From Hormiphora californensis (taxonomy: Eukaryota > Ctenophora > Tentaculata > Cydippida > Pleurobrachiidae): a stretch of DNA of 64,000 bases. Below, piece after piece: positions 1-13,100 of this stretch. Every line of letters starts with the position of its first letter. Position 1 is the first letter of the stretch. A model generated the notes under the pieces. That model did not search any database, had not been told where the DNA came from, and worked only from the letters and a program-made list of their open reading frames with translations. The DNA lies in assembly GCA_020137815.1 (NCBI GenBank), contig CM035356.1, positions 3,059,063 through 3,123,062 of the forward strand, written 5' to 3'. The position numbers and the translations under genes were made by a program.

Positions 1-725
1 CTACAGAGTTCGTTTGGGTACCGTTGGAAAGGAAATTTTAAGCCCCATCGAATGGTGAAGGTTTGAAGTCTTTATCTTATCAGGAAGAGAAGTTATGAGC
101 CAAAACGTGAAAAGTCGACCTTGAAAAACTTTTTCTGATCGATTTTTTTCTGAGCAGAAATGTGTGTGGCGCGCACGCCGCGCGGAGTTATTTTGCGCGT
201 GCTACGCGCTAAAGTACACAATTTCAATGCGCAAACGTCAGGTACGGGCGCTCGGTACGGGCACTCGGTATGGGCGATACATCTGGGCCCCCGTAATCCG
301 CTGCCTAACCACTTACCAATTACCACAGTCGCATACGATTAGTAATGCCAGCTTCTAGTTCTTCGACGCAACGCGACCCCATTTGGGTGTTTATGAATTA
401 ATTCTTACAAAATGTAATCGATAATAGAATAGAATATCCAATCTCGCATTTTACTAATTGGATTTTCTAAATAAATCACTCGTGTTTTGTAATTTTTAGC
501 ACTAATCTAGCAGAATATCATTTCGAGCCTTCTTCGATTCTACATAGCATCGAATATTCGACAGGATAAGTATCGGATAATATGCCGCATGATAGCATTG
601 CTATTAACAAACTGCCCCCGGGGACATGTTAATTGCTTATAAATAGCACCAGGCCATTAAGTATGCGGCTCATATATGATCACTAGAGCCAGACTCCAGT
701 GCGGGGTTATTAGGATCCCCACCCT
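1..725. other. Gene-free stretch, nothing assigned
   Basis: No reading frame here has coding character. A GC-rich patch at about 165-300 contains several CpG-rich palindromic words (GCGCGC types). The motif 'gggacatgttaattgcttataa' style sequence at 622-665 recurs at 1054-1130, so both belong to a dispersed repeat that I cannot classify. Confidence 0.5.
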
Positions 726-733
726 CTATGAGA

Positions 734-810
734 CTGTCTGGCGCCGCGACCCATCTGAGCGCACTGTCTCAGATTTGAGAATCAAATTGGGGTCTGGCGC
801 CGCCAGACAG
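734..810. mobile_element. hAT-like MITE, GGCGCC-TIR family, copy 1
   Basis: A 77-bp element starts CTGTCTGGCGCC and ends GGCGCCGCCAGACAG. It is flanked by a perfect 8-bp duplication, ctatgaga, at 726-733 and 811-818. An 8-bp target duplication is the hallmark of hAT-superfamily insertion. The interior matches the copies at 5854-5930 and, in part, 2481-2538. There is no coding capacity, so any mobility would need a transposase supplied elsewhere. Confidence 0.85.
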
Positions 811-816
811 CTATGA

Positions 817-1473
<657 letters not shown>

Positions 1474-2128
1474 GGGGGACCACATACAGCACCGGTGCGA
1501 ACTCCAGAACGTCGCACCACATACTGTCGGTGGAAACTTCAGTACAGTGAGTGTATGTGGTGCCTCTTACTGAACAATCAATAAAAAACCTTCAAAACAA
1601 GCTAAAAACACGTAATTTTTTGTGAAATATCTTCCTCTCACTAATGCCGAACTCTCTCTACCTCCTTTTCTCTCTCTTGTTATGTTTATCTCCACTTATC
1701 TCTCTCTTATCTTTCTCGATTGCAGCACATATTTTCTCGATATGTCGGATAATCTCGCCCTTGTTCTAGGTGTGGCCCTTTCTGTCGTAGTGAGAGTGCG
1801 TGCGCCTCTTATTGGTTGCTGTGGTGTGGGTGTGTGTGTGTATTGTGAGATGCAGGTCTGTCATTGGCTAGTGCGCGCACGTGACCCCCACGTGACCTTC
1901 CAGTTCAGTACGAAGAGCACATACAGCACCGTACTGATCTTTTCTGAGCTAAGCTCACGTGAGATTGTGTACTGATAGTCCCACCGATATTTATCAGTAA
2001 GAGGCACCACATACGGCAGTGCGTACTGGAGTTTGCACCGAAAGTGTTGTATGTGCTAGTGAGAACTGAAGTTAGAGGCACCACATACGGCGGTGCGAAT
2101 TTCAGTACAGTGCTGTATGTGGTCCCCC
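1474..2128. mobile_element. Foldback MITE with TA target site
   Basis: The ends form an inverted repeat beginning GGGGGACCACATACAGCAC, with a TA dinucleotide immediately outside both ends (1472-1473 and 2129-2130). A TA duplication is typical of Tc1/mariner-type insertion. Subterminal words 'caccacatac' and 'cagtacagt' recur in both arms in several orientations. No transposase is present, so this is a non-autonomous element. Confidence 0.65.
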
Positions 2129-2480
2129 TAAGGCAAAATCTACTATTCCCTTTTCTGTCGAGGTGCCAACCCCGTTTTAATTCAAGACATGTGGTACGCT
2201 CGAATCGGCGCCGCCATACAATTGCTGAGTGGTTCCCTCACGCGTGAAACAAGCATAACTTGTACTCACAAGGTGTGCTAAACTTGCATAGGCCAATATC
2301 ATAACTCTGATGATATTGATCAATTAATTTTGTGAAACAATTGTTCTCCCTTTTTGAAAACTTGCTATTTCTCTTTGTAACTCTCTCTTTGTAACTCAGG
2401 GAGAGTCTCACCCAACTTTTGGTTAGTTTGTATGCTAATAACACTGCTATGGAGCTTCTTTTTTGTGATTCATTAAATAA

Positions 2481-2538
2481 CTGTCTGGCGCCGCGACCCA
2501 TCTGAGCGCACTGTTTGGGGTATGGCGCCGCCATACAG
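2481..2538. mobile_element. hAT-like MITE, GGCGCC-TIR family, copy 2
   Basis: A 58-bp internally deleted copy with the same CTGTCTGGCGCC start. It is flanked by a perfect 8-bp duplication, ttaaataa (2473-2480 and 2539-2546). The segment containing 'agatttgagaatcaaat' is missing relative to copies 1 and 4. Confidence 0.85.
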
Positions 2539-2570
2539 TTAAATAACAGACCCTATATAGCCCTCTTTCA

Positions 2571-2660
2571 TTAATCTGTGTAATGAGTAAAAGTGCCCAC
2601 ATGAAAGTCTCAATATAAAAATATTCTCATGTGGGCACTTCTACTCATTAGACAGATTAA
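2571..2660. mobile_element. 90-bp hairpin MITE
   Basis: The two halves are near-perfect inverted repeats: 'aatctgtgtaatgagta' near the left end and its complement near the right, around an AT-rich loop at about 2612-2630. No target duplication is clear. It could form a strong hairpin as DNA or RNA. Confidence 0.6.
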
Positions 2661-3204
2661 TACCGACGATCTCGAATTCGATCGAATTGTACACATACAC
2701 GGGTGTTTACTGCTTGTAGTGAGAATACGGTATCGGCCGTTCGACACGGTGTCAGTTCAACACGGTAAAGCGACGCGCAAGCTGACCAAATGCTGACCAA
2801 ATGCACTTTAAAAAGCTTTTAGACAAAAGCACTCACGTGTTACGTAAACTTAAAGTCCACGCCATTACCGTATCTCCACTACAAGCACCGCTGATAGAAC
2901 ACACACACTCGTGTTTTTATCTACTCTTTACTCAACTCATTTCTCAACATATTTGTATGAAAAAGCTATTTTTTCGGTCATTATTAATACGGTAAGACAT
3001 GCATCAATAATCAGAGCGCTAGATTGACAATATATAGTAATGAGGGGTGGGGGTCGGGGGACTCACGTCTCATTTTATCACTATAATCGGCTTTTCTATT
3101 AGTATGCGCCTTTTAGTTCTATATTTATTGAAGCAAAGCAGATCCAGTTGATCTAGTAGAAGTAAGAGTGTATCCTCTGTACTCTATGAGTATGTGGTTT
3201 CTAG
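2661..3204. other. Gene-free stretch
   Basis: Only short frames are present, with no splice-consistent coding pattern. Confidence 0.5.
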
Positions 3205-3290
3205 GTGGTCAGGCCAATGCTCTGACCACAGTTCTCGCACGCTCCGAGAAATGAGAATAGTATTATAGGGTCAGGCCAATGCTCTGACAG
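3205..3290. mobile_element. GTCAGAGCATTGGCC MITE, copy 1
   Basis: Two inverted copies of 'tcaggccaatgctctgac' surround 'cagttctcgc'. The same family is at 10253-10317, about 13855-13911 and 46429-46451. Copies at 10253 and 46429 have 8-bp target duplications, which points to hAT-type mobilisation. Confidence 0.65.
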
Positions 3291-4105
3291 TTCCTACGGG
3301 CTTATACCCGTGAAGGAGGCGTAGAGAGTGTATACTTGAAGAGAGTTCTAGGGCGTTCTGGGGGTCGCGACTCACGCGTTACCTTCCAAAAATTAAAACG
3401 CTTTCTTGATTCTTTCTCTCTCCCTCTCTGCATATTTGTCATATAATTATATGTCTCTACCCGCGTTTCAGTTTGTGTGCCCATGTATAAGGTATCTAGT
3501 GGTATTGTTAATTGTTATGTATGTGTGCAGGGTATTGGATGCGTGAATCAACAAGTCATCACTTCTCTCTCATCTATAATTTTGCTATGTTTGCTACGTG
3601 ATATTATATAATGCAATAGTACCACTTCCGCTGTAGCACATCACGACTCCTGAATTCATAGCTCATTCCAGCTTCGGTCGTGGGCTAAAGTGTAAGCGAA
3701 AAAAACAGCGAACTGGGTGCACGTTGCGCATGTGAATCTAAGGAGTCGCTCGAATGCGCGACTGCAGTTCGTTGTTGTTTAGCTTTCACTTTATGAAAAC
3801 CTTTTCTATAGATCTCTACTCCCTTCGGCATAGAGTGATGAGTGCACTAGTGATGATAAACCACATCGCTGCGGGGTACTATCTCTATTATAAGTTGGAA
3901 CTTTCGCGTCGTCGAAGTCGTTCGTTCTATAGCAGTGATGCAAAATCAGACACCATTGACATAATATGCTTTCTGACGCTCCAGTTACAGATTTGGAACC
4001 GGGCGTCAGTTTCCTGATGGGAGATTCCTGATGTTGAGTTTGACAATCCACTACAGTCCTTCGTATGTCCCTTTTAGTCCCTCTGATCTCTCTCTTATTT
4101 TAGCA
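3291..4105. other. Upstream region of the class C GPCR gene
   Basis: No coding exon can be supported. The first recognisable receptor exon starts at 4106, so this stretch probably holds its promoter or 5' UTR. No specific promoter element was identified. Confidence 0.4.
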
Positions 4106-7100
4106 ATGCGGGAGATTTTACTCATGTTGGCCCTCGTGATTGGTTGTCCAGGTACTTCAACCAACAACACGCTGGGAATCAACGACAATAACGTCTACAT
4201 TGTAGAGGGTAAGATGACGCTGAGGGTAAGATGACCCGATGGACTCTATTTCCGCGTACGCTACAATTGCTGTCCGATCAGGAGAGTCTGTGAGACAACT
4301 GAAAGGGCACTGCTTCCACGTGTAATTCTGCTCAACATGTTTTGTTGAGTAACAATTACATGTCTGCAGGTTCTCTGATGGTGCTGTACATATCTGAGAT
4401 ACGATCCGGTATTGCCCTCCAGAATATCCTAACTGTTCAAATGACAATGGAGAGATACACAGAAATCTTACCAGGTACTAGATGCAGGGGTCTGCGGCGC
4501 CAGACATACTGCAGCAGCAGTCTGACTGCAGCAGCATGAGCAGTCTGTCTGACCGCACTGTCGCACGCTCAGATTTGAGAATCAAATCGAGGCCTGGCGC
4601 CACCACTCATATATTGTATAGGGTTGGTGACATATAAGACACCTGGCGCGACCCCCGCACACAGGTGTCGGCTCCGCCCCCTAAAAAAGGGTCGTATCTA
4701 TCAAGACATCTTGCACGTGATCCACTGGACCGATTTACATCGGTAGGCGGACTCTAGTGCTAACGGACTCTATATCTAAACCCAAGGAGGACTCTATATC
4801 TAACCCTAACCTTTACACTAACCCCTAACCTCGAACCCAAATAACAGCCCTAACACTTCTAAATGAGTATAGAGGCACAGCAAACTCTCGTTTCCGGCCT
4901 AACGGCCGAAATCTTGAGTTCGCTTTTCGTGATTTTAGCACTAGAGTCCGCTTACCATTTACATCCCGCTTGTTTCATGAGACTGCAAATTGGTCCTAGT
5001 TTACTGGAAAATACCCGAGAAGTTTGTCTGTCAACAGGAAGTGGGTCAAAATTGACACTGAAGTCAAATCTATAATTTGGCTTCCGAGACTTTTTGCACC
5101 ACTCCCAGGCGGTTGAGACTGAGTCTGACGATATTGGGAGATAGGTTGAGGCCTTGTGAGTACTGGAAAATACCCGGCATCAAATTCTGATGCTAATTGC
5201 ATTAACATATCTCCCAATATCTTCTAAACCGCATGGGCGTAGTGCAGAAACTCTCGGAAGTCCGATTATAGATTTGACTTCAGTGTCAATTTTGACCAGA
5301 GCAGAGCCGACACCTGTGTGTGAGCTCAACCTCGGTCGCGCCAGATGTCTGTGATACTTGTGTACACTGCACTTTCTGTAAGCTGGTTCGGCGGATCAAA
5401 GGAATATCATAACCGCACTAGTCAAGTTTACTAAGTATAAGCACAGTAGTAAACTTTTTTATTTCCCCCCGAATATTGGGACATCAATCATGAGATATAT
5501 CAATCGCTGCCATGTTTTGGTAATAGCCAATATCCAGAACCAGGAACCGACCGAAACAAGTAAACAACCAATCAGAACTCGTTATTTAGGTCATGTGACT
5601 GGTTATCAGCCAATCAGGGACCAGTATTTCCTGATTCGGTCGGTTCCTGTCCATATAACCCATATTATGTCTCAGGTAATCTATCAGTTGGATTCATGGT
5701 AATTAACTACAATCAGGAATCTGTTGACCTTGTCATTCTAATTCAACGACTTGTTAACCAGTACCCCAACATTATTGGCATCTTCGGAATGGCCTTTTCC
5801 AGGATGGTTACCGAAGTTGTTTCTCTCATTTCATCCCTAAAGTAAGATATTACCTGTCTGGCGCCGCGACCCATCTGAGCGCACTGTCAGATTTGAGAAT
5901 CAAATTGGGGTCTGCAGCGCCGCCATACAGGATATTACTGGTGTCATGTCAGTATATAATTTATTCTGCATTCTCAGCAGGATGATCCCTCCTTGAATTC
6001 CTTCCCTCCTTAAATTCCCTATGTTTTAGTATTCCCTCCTTTGTCCTTGGCTCGAACACCATCTCTGACCACCTTCTGGAGCTACATGGATACGAGTACG
6101 TCATTTCGATGAAAACCACCCAAACACAACAACTTACTACCATTATACCAAGGTATCATCTAATCTTCCACGTGAAAATCGAGGGGTTGTTATGGTCTCA
6201 TAATCGCCAGCACGGGGACAGGGAGTGAAGTTTTCTCTAGATTTGTGATCGATACGATCGCTCCAGTTTCTAGTTATATCAATCAAGTCAACCGTTTATC
6301 ACTTCTATAGGAAATCTAATATATATCAGTAATCCTCCCCTCAGTCTAGTAGATATGACAGGGGTTACGGCATTGATAATCTTATACAGCACCCAGGATA
6401 CCCTCTGGGAAAGTCAAATGCCAATACTTCTTAATAGTATAGGTCAGTGTAAGTATACGGCTGACTTGCTGCATGCTACAACTCCTTTCCTCCAGAATTA
6501 TACCAGTGAATTAACAGCTGCATTGACTATGCTTGTTGCCCTAGTAACGGCCGTCCTCCTACAGATGAAAAAGACATTGATATAGAGCACATCATGGCAT
6601 TTGATCCAGATGATATCCTGAATGACCTGAACAAAGTGAAACTGAATAACTATCTGATGGAGTGTACAAACGAGGGACGGGCCTTGGTTATAGTGGGTGC
6701 CACAGAGAGAGACACCTCCGGTGTCATCCTAGACTTTATCTCTGGTCTTCTAGCAGGTTGGTAGATCACTTTAGTCCTGGCAGATAAGAGCACTGGACTG
6801 ATCCTATTCTTATTTCGCGTGCAAGAACCGGCGTTCTCAGTCATTGACTGAGTCAATCCCCCCGCATGAGAGTCTTTCATCAAATCAATGTTTCAGAGTT
6901 ACCTCAGTCCACGCCTGCTGCTGTAGTTGCTGTCCTCTCTTCTTCATCTTGTATCCTAGAAGTAAAGGCGGAGTGGATCTCGAATGGAATCCATGTCATC
7001 CGACAGTGTCAGGTATATCCAAATATGATAATAGGGAGAAGGGGTACTGTGAATCTTCCATAGTTAGATACTCCTGTGTTGCTTAACATTTAATGTGTCC

Positions 7101-10100
7101 CCTTCCCGATATAATCTAGTCGGTTGAGTCCATTACGGAGATAGAGGACTATTTGAGAGAGACTCCAGTTCTCGGCACTGATGGGACTCCCCTAAACACG
7201 ATAACTAAAACCATGACAGAGGAACAATGCGCTGGGAATTCCACTGACTTTGATTGTCTCCAATCCTACTTGACATCCAGCTCATCATCAGGGAGACCGT
7301 ACTCCGCGTACAACCACCGCATATACTACTCACTACGAACTTTGTTGGAGGTTCTCAAGCATGTCAACTCTACTGCCCTGGCAGAACACGCATCACGGAC
7401 ACCAGATAGTGGGATAACTGCCATTGAACCTCAGCTAGCAAGTGCGGTGATGTACCAGTTTAGGAAGATGTCGAGCAGGTTCAAGGGTGGGTTGAGTTTT
7501 GAAGAGGGCGAGAAGTACACGTCCCTTCCTCAACCGGAGATGGATGTGCTGTATAACCAGGGGGATACCGAGGAGAGGTGGTCCGCTAGTAATGAGACTC
7601 TAATGGCCGGGTTAAAAAATGAACTTCTCAAGTAAGCCCAGCTAAAATTACGTATATAATCGTGTACTAAAAGTTGTTGGTAACGCAGTCACCCTTACAA
7701 CTCCCGCGCGTAGCGCGGCAAAACGAAGCCCGCGAAGCCACCAATTAAAGTTGCAGATGTTGCCTTACTCGATCCTTTCTTACACCATGTCCCATTTTGT
7801 GTTTGTAAAAGAAGGGTAATAGAACATAACAAGCCTTATTTTACAAGTGTAAACCCTCAGGATGAAGAACAGTCTACCAGTTCGTATAGAGTGTGGGGAG
7901 GTCTGTTTGAACGGGACATTCAAGGATCTAGCGGAGTCTAACGGTCGGGCAAACTGCTGGCAGTGTACCAAGTGTACTGGAAACAAGGTATTGTTGTCAT
8001 GACAACATGTCTGTTGGTTTTAGGGCGCTCACTTGTTGTTGAGTTACTCAAAAACTCACTCGGGCAGTAGCTATATCTGTTGGTTTCTAGGGCGCTCAAT
8101 CGTGAACATATTCATAGATCCTCACCCGAAATCGTCTCTCCAGATAACTAATACAAGCGAGGCATCCACATGTATAGCCTGTCAGGACGGAGTGTACGCT
8201 AACTGGAAACGAACCGAGTGCTCGGAGACTGCGGAGGATCTCAATTTGTTAAAGGGTGATCTGGATGGGAATATTGTGTTGACCCTAATTGTGGTTACCT
8301 TCCTAACAATATCAATCACCCTGGGTAAGAAATGAGCAGTTCTAGGGGGGGGGGGGGACCATACATTTTTCCCGGATTTTTCCTAACATCACTAATAATC
8401 TTCTAACAATCTCTCCCTGCCAGGAGCATACCTGTATTTCTGGTCACACCGGGTAGTCCGGGCATCAGGCAGGGACCTGGCCATCTTCATGTTCCCAGGG
8501 ATGTTCTGTGGTGTGGCTAACGCTGCCTTAATCTACAACCCACCAAGTAATTTACAGTGCCGAACCATCACATAGCGTAGTAGTAATTGCATAGCGTGCT
8601 AGCTTATTTTCTGAAATGAAATGTAGTGTGATTCAGACTGCATTTTATTTCATACTGTGTGAGCTACACTGTGTAGTAGTAGTACACAAGTTATACAAGT
8701 TACACAGGATTCCTGTGACAGGAACATATAAAACATTCCAAACATGATAGTCAGATCAGAGGGGTATACTATGCTACACCAAATTATCCAACAGTCTCAG
8801 GCCTAATCAAACTCCACTTTATTAAAGACCAGGTGGTTTGTGATTGGATAGCTTTGACAGCCCACTTCTTTACCCTTCTGGTCATCCTCCCTCTTGTGTT
8901 GAGGACCCTGAGGATTCTTATTATATTCAAATTCTCAACCAACCACAAGGAAGTCATCAGGTTTGACTACTATACTTGATATTCGTCAAGGACCAAGGAT
9001 GGTCCCTTTGACATACAGTTACAAACGTAATGCAGTTACCGAGAAGTTGATGATAAAAACATATCAAACGTTTTCCCTGAATTAGGTATGTTAAGGGATT
9101 CTACGTGTACTTCTACTTTCTTGTCCTGGCCCTACCCATCCTTGTATCATTGCTATTGGCGCTGACAGTTCCTCACTTCAGGTAAGAGGACTGCCATCTC
9201 CCCTCTTTCAATGTTTGTTTGTTTGAATCGCCTCGTCTTCATATTTCTTGATATAGTTCGCCATGGGGGGGACCTCATTATGGCTTGAATTGTTCATACT
9301 TTCTTTTTATTCTACGGAAACACAGTGTCAGACGACTCAAACTATGGCAGTTTTCAGTACAAGTCTTGAGAATAGGGTCAGGCCAATGCTCTGAAAGTTG
9401 CAGCCTAATTTGCACTTTTAGTAGTAACTGCCTTGTGCCTTTATAGCGATGTATAACAGGGGTAATGGTATAGAGAGACTTTCTAGACCCTTCTAGACTC
9501 GTCTCTATCCAGCCCGCCTTTTGTGTCAATAACAACTAACTCAGAGGAGGGGGGCAATCTGCAATGGGGAGGAGGAATTATATCGGGGACATGAGGCTGT
9601 GGTGGGGATTGTATATTAACATGTACTACAACTGTTTACTGTGAACATGGGACTTGTCACCCAAATTATGTAGTGATCTGTCTGAATCTTCATATATATG
9701 TGGGCATGGAAGAATTTTGTGATTGTTCGTATAACAATAGTGTTAGTATCACATGCCAATGCCATTATATTAGCAAATGTACATGTTGGTATAATTGGGA
9801 ATATGGGTGGATAAAGCGAGACAGGGGAAACATTGTGCACTCGTCTGGGCTGCCAAATTATTTCAATTTAGTATAGTCAGTAGTCTATACAACTGGTAAT
9901 TAGAGAGTTGGACCGCCTTAGTCATTTTCCAGGGACTATTATAAACCTCTCTCTCCTTCCTTATCCCAAGTAAATATTTCATGACATTTAAGTCTGCAGA
10001 ATCGAGCAGTGTAACATATTATATCGCTCCAGATAAATTATACCATGATTATAGTTCTCCCAACCCCATATACATATTGGACAACTTAACCACATAATTA

Positions 10101-13100
10101 TCCATCCCCACAGCACCCAGTGTCATTAGTATGTCCCCTATAATTTCCTCCACCACCGTATCTCCCAGAACATATATCTTGCTGTCTCGTGTTATACAAA
10201 GAATACCCCTCCGCCCTCACACAATGGCTCGATATTTCCTTTTTAAGAATATCTGTCAGAGCATTGGCCTGACCCTATTCTCGCGCGAGAACTGTGGTCA
10301 GAGCATTGGCCTGACAGAAGAATAAATCCCTAAATAATATTTGCTCCTTTTTAAACTCAAATCAATTGTCACCAATTCACCAATAATTTACTAAATGCAG
10401 GTTTCCAAATACTTTCCCCAATATTTTACCAAGTATCACCCACCAATATAACATTATACCAAAATATATATCGTGGCAGGTTTTTGGCCAAGGGAAAAAA
10501 CAATTATCCAAAACCGTACGTCTTATTACTGAGTCAATATCCATATGTTCAGAGTTACCTCAGTCCACGCCTGCTGCTGTAGTTGCTGTCCTCTCTTCTT
10601 CATCTTGTATCCTAGAAGTAAAGGCGGAGTGGATCTCGAATGGAATCCATGTCATCCGACAGTGTCAGGTATATCCAAATATGATAATAGGGAGAAGGGG
10701 TACTGTGAATCTTCCATAGTTAGATACTCCTGTGTTGCTTAACATTTAATGTGTCCCCTTCCCGATATAATCTAGTCGGTTGAGTCCATTACGGAGATAG
10801 AGGACTATTTGAGAGAGACTCCAGTTCTCGGCACTGATGGGACTCCCCTAAACACGATAACTAAAACCATGACAGAGGAACAATGCGCTGGGAATTCCAC
10901 TGACTTTGATTGTCTCCAATCCTACTTGACATCCAGCTCATCATCAGGGAGACCGTACTCCGCGTACAACCACCGCATATACTACTCACTACGAACTTTG
11001 TTGGAGGTTCTCAAACATGTCAACTCTACTGCCCTGGCAGAGCACGCATCACGGACACCAAATAGTGAGATAACTGCCATTAAACCTCAGCTAGCAAGTG
11101 CGGTGATGGACCAGTTCAGGAAGATGTCCAGCAGGTTCAAGGGTGGGTTGAGTTTTGAAGAGGGCGAGAAGTACACGTCACTCCCTCAACCGGAGATGGA
11201 TGTGCTGTATAACCAGGGGGATACCGAGGAGAGGTGGTCCGCTAGTAATGAGACTCTAATGGCCGGGTTAAAAAATGAACTTCTCAAGTAAGCCCAGCTA
11301 AAATTACGTATATAATCGTGTACTAAAAGTTGTTGGTAACGCAGTCACCCTTACAACTCCCGCGCGTAGCGCGGCAAAACGAAGCCCGAGAAGCCACCAA
11401 TTAAAGTTGCAGATGTTGCCTTACTCGATCCTCTCTTACACCATGTCCCATTTTGTGTTTGTAAAAGAAGGGTAATAGAACATAACAAGCCTTATTTTAC
11501 AAGTGTAAACCCTCAGGATGAAGAACAGTCTACCGGTTCGTATAGAGTGTGGGGAGGTCTGTTTGAACGGGACATTCAAGGATCTAGCGGAGTCTGACGG
11601 TCGGGCAAACTGCTGGCAGTGTACCAAGTGTACTGGAAACAAGGTTTAGTTGTCATGACAACATGTCTGTTGGTTTCTAGGGCGCTCAATCGTGAACTTA
11701 TTCATAGATCCTCACCCGAAATCGTCTCTCCAGATAACTAATACAAGCGAGGCATCCACATGTATAGCCTGCCAGGACGGAGTGTACGCTAACTGGAAAC
11801 GAACGGAGTGCTCAGAGACTGCGGAGGATCTCAATTTGTTAAAGGGTGACCTGGATGGGAATATTGTATTGACCCTAATTGTGGTGACCTTCCTAACAAT
11901 ATCAATCACCCTGGGTAAGAAAGGAGCTGTTCTTGGGGGACCGTACATTTTTCATGGATTTTTCCTAATATCACTTATAATCTTCTAACAATCTCTCCCT
12001 GCCAGGAGCATATCTGTATTTCTGGTCACACCGGGTTGTCCGGGCATCAGGCAGGGACCTGGCCATCTTCATGTTCCCAGGGATGTTCTGTGGTGTGGCT
12101 AACGCTGCCTTGATCTACAACCCACCAAGTAATTTACAGTGCCGAACCCTCGCATAGAGTAGTAGTAATTGCATAGCGTGCTAGCTTATGTTCTGAAATG
12201 AAATGTAGTGTGATTCAGACTGCATTTTATTTCATACTGTGTGAGCTACACTGTGTAGTAGTAGTACACAAGTTATACAAGTTACACAGGATTCCTGTGA
12301 CAGGAACATATAAAACATTCCAAACATGATAGTCAGATCAGAGGGGTATACTATGCTACACCAAATTATCCAAAAGTCTCAGGCCTAATCCAACTCCATT
12401 TTATTAGACCAGGTGGTCTGTGATTGGATAGCTTTGACAGCCCACTTCTTTACCCTTCTGGTGATTCTCCCTCTTGTGTTGAGGACCCTGAGGATTCTTA
12501 TTATATTCAAATTCTCAACCAACCACAAAGAAGTCATCAGGTTTGACCTGAGTATACGGGGGGGGGGGGGGGGGGGGCACTACACTACATATATCATGTA
12601 CTATTTTTAGTTGCCACTTGATATTCGTCAAGGACCAAGGTTGGTCCGGGGTCCCTTTGACATACAGTTACACACGTAATGCAGTTACCGAGAAGTTGAT
12701 GATAAAAACCAAACGTTTTCCCTGAATTAGGTATGTTAAGGGATTCTACGTGTACTTCTACTTTCTTGTCCTGGCCCTACCCATCCTTGTTTCATTGTTA
12801 TTGGCGCTGACAGTTCCTCACTTCAGGTAAGAGCACTGCCATCTCCCCTCTTGCAATGTTTGTTTGTTCGGGGGGAATTCAGAACCGCCTCGTCTTCATA
12901 TTTATTGATATATGTCCATGGGGGGACCCTTATGACGTCTTATTGTTCATTGTCTTATGATTAAGCTTAAGCTTAGACTAATGGTCAGCTATCTCAACTA
13001 CTTTCAGACATTCCTGACCCTATTCCAGGGTAGCATGCCTGACAGTTCAGCCTAATTTGCACTTTAGTGAGTCACTTGGCCTTTTGCGTTACAGGTGTAA

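Noticed and set aside
4800-4850. Telomere-like taaccctaacc words
   Set aside because: Only a few degenerate units, inside a 215-bp MITE with a 9-bp TSD, and found again at 29531-29570 in the sister copy; not a telomere or fusion point.
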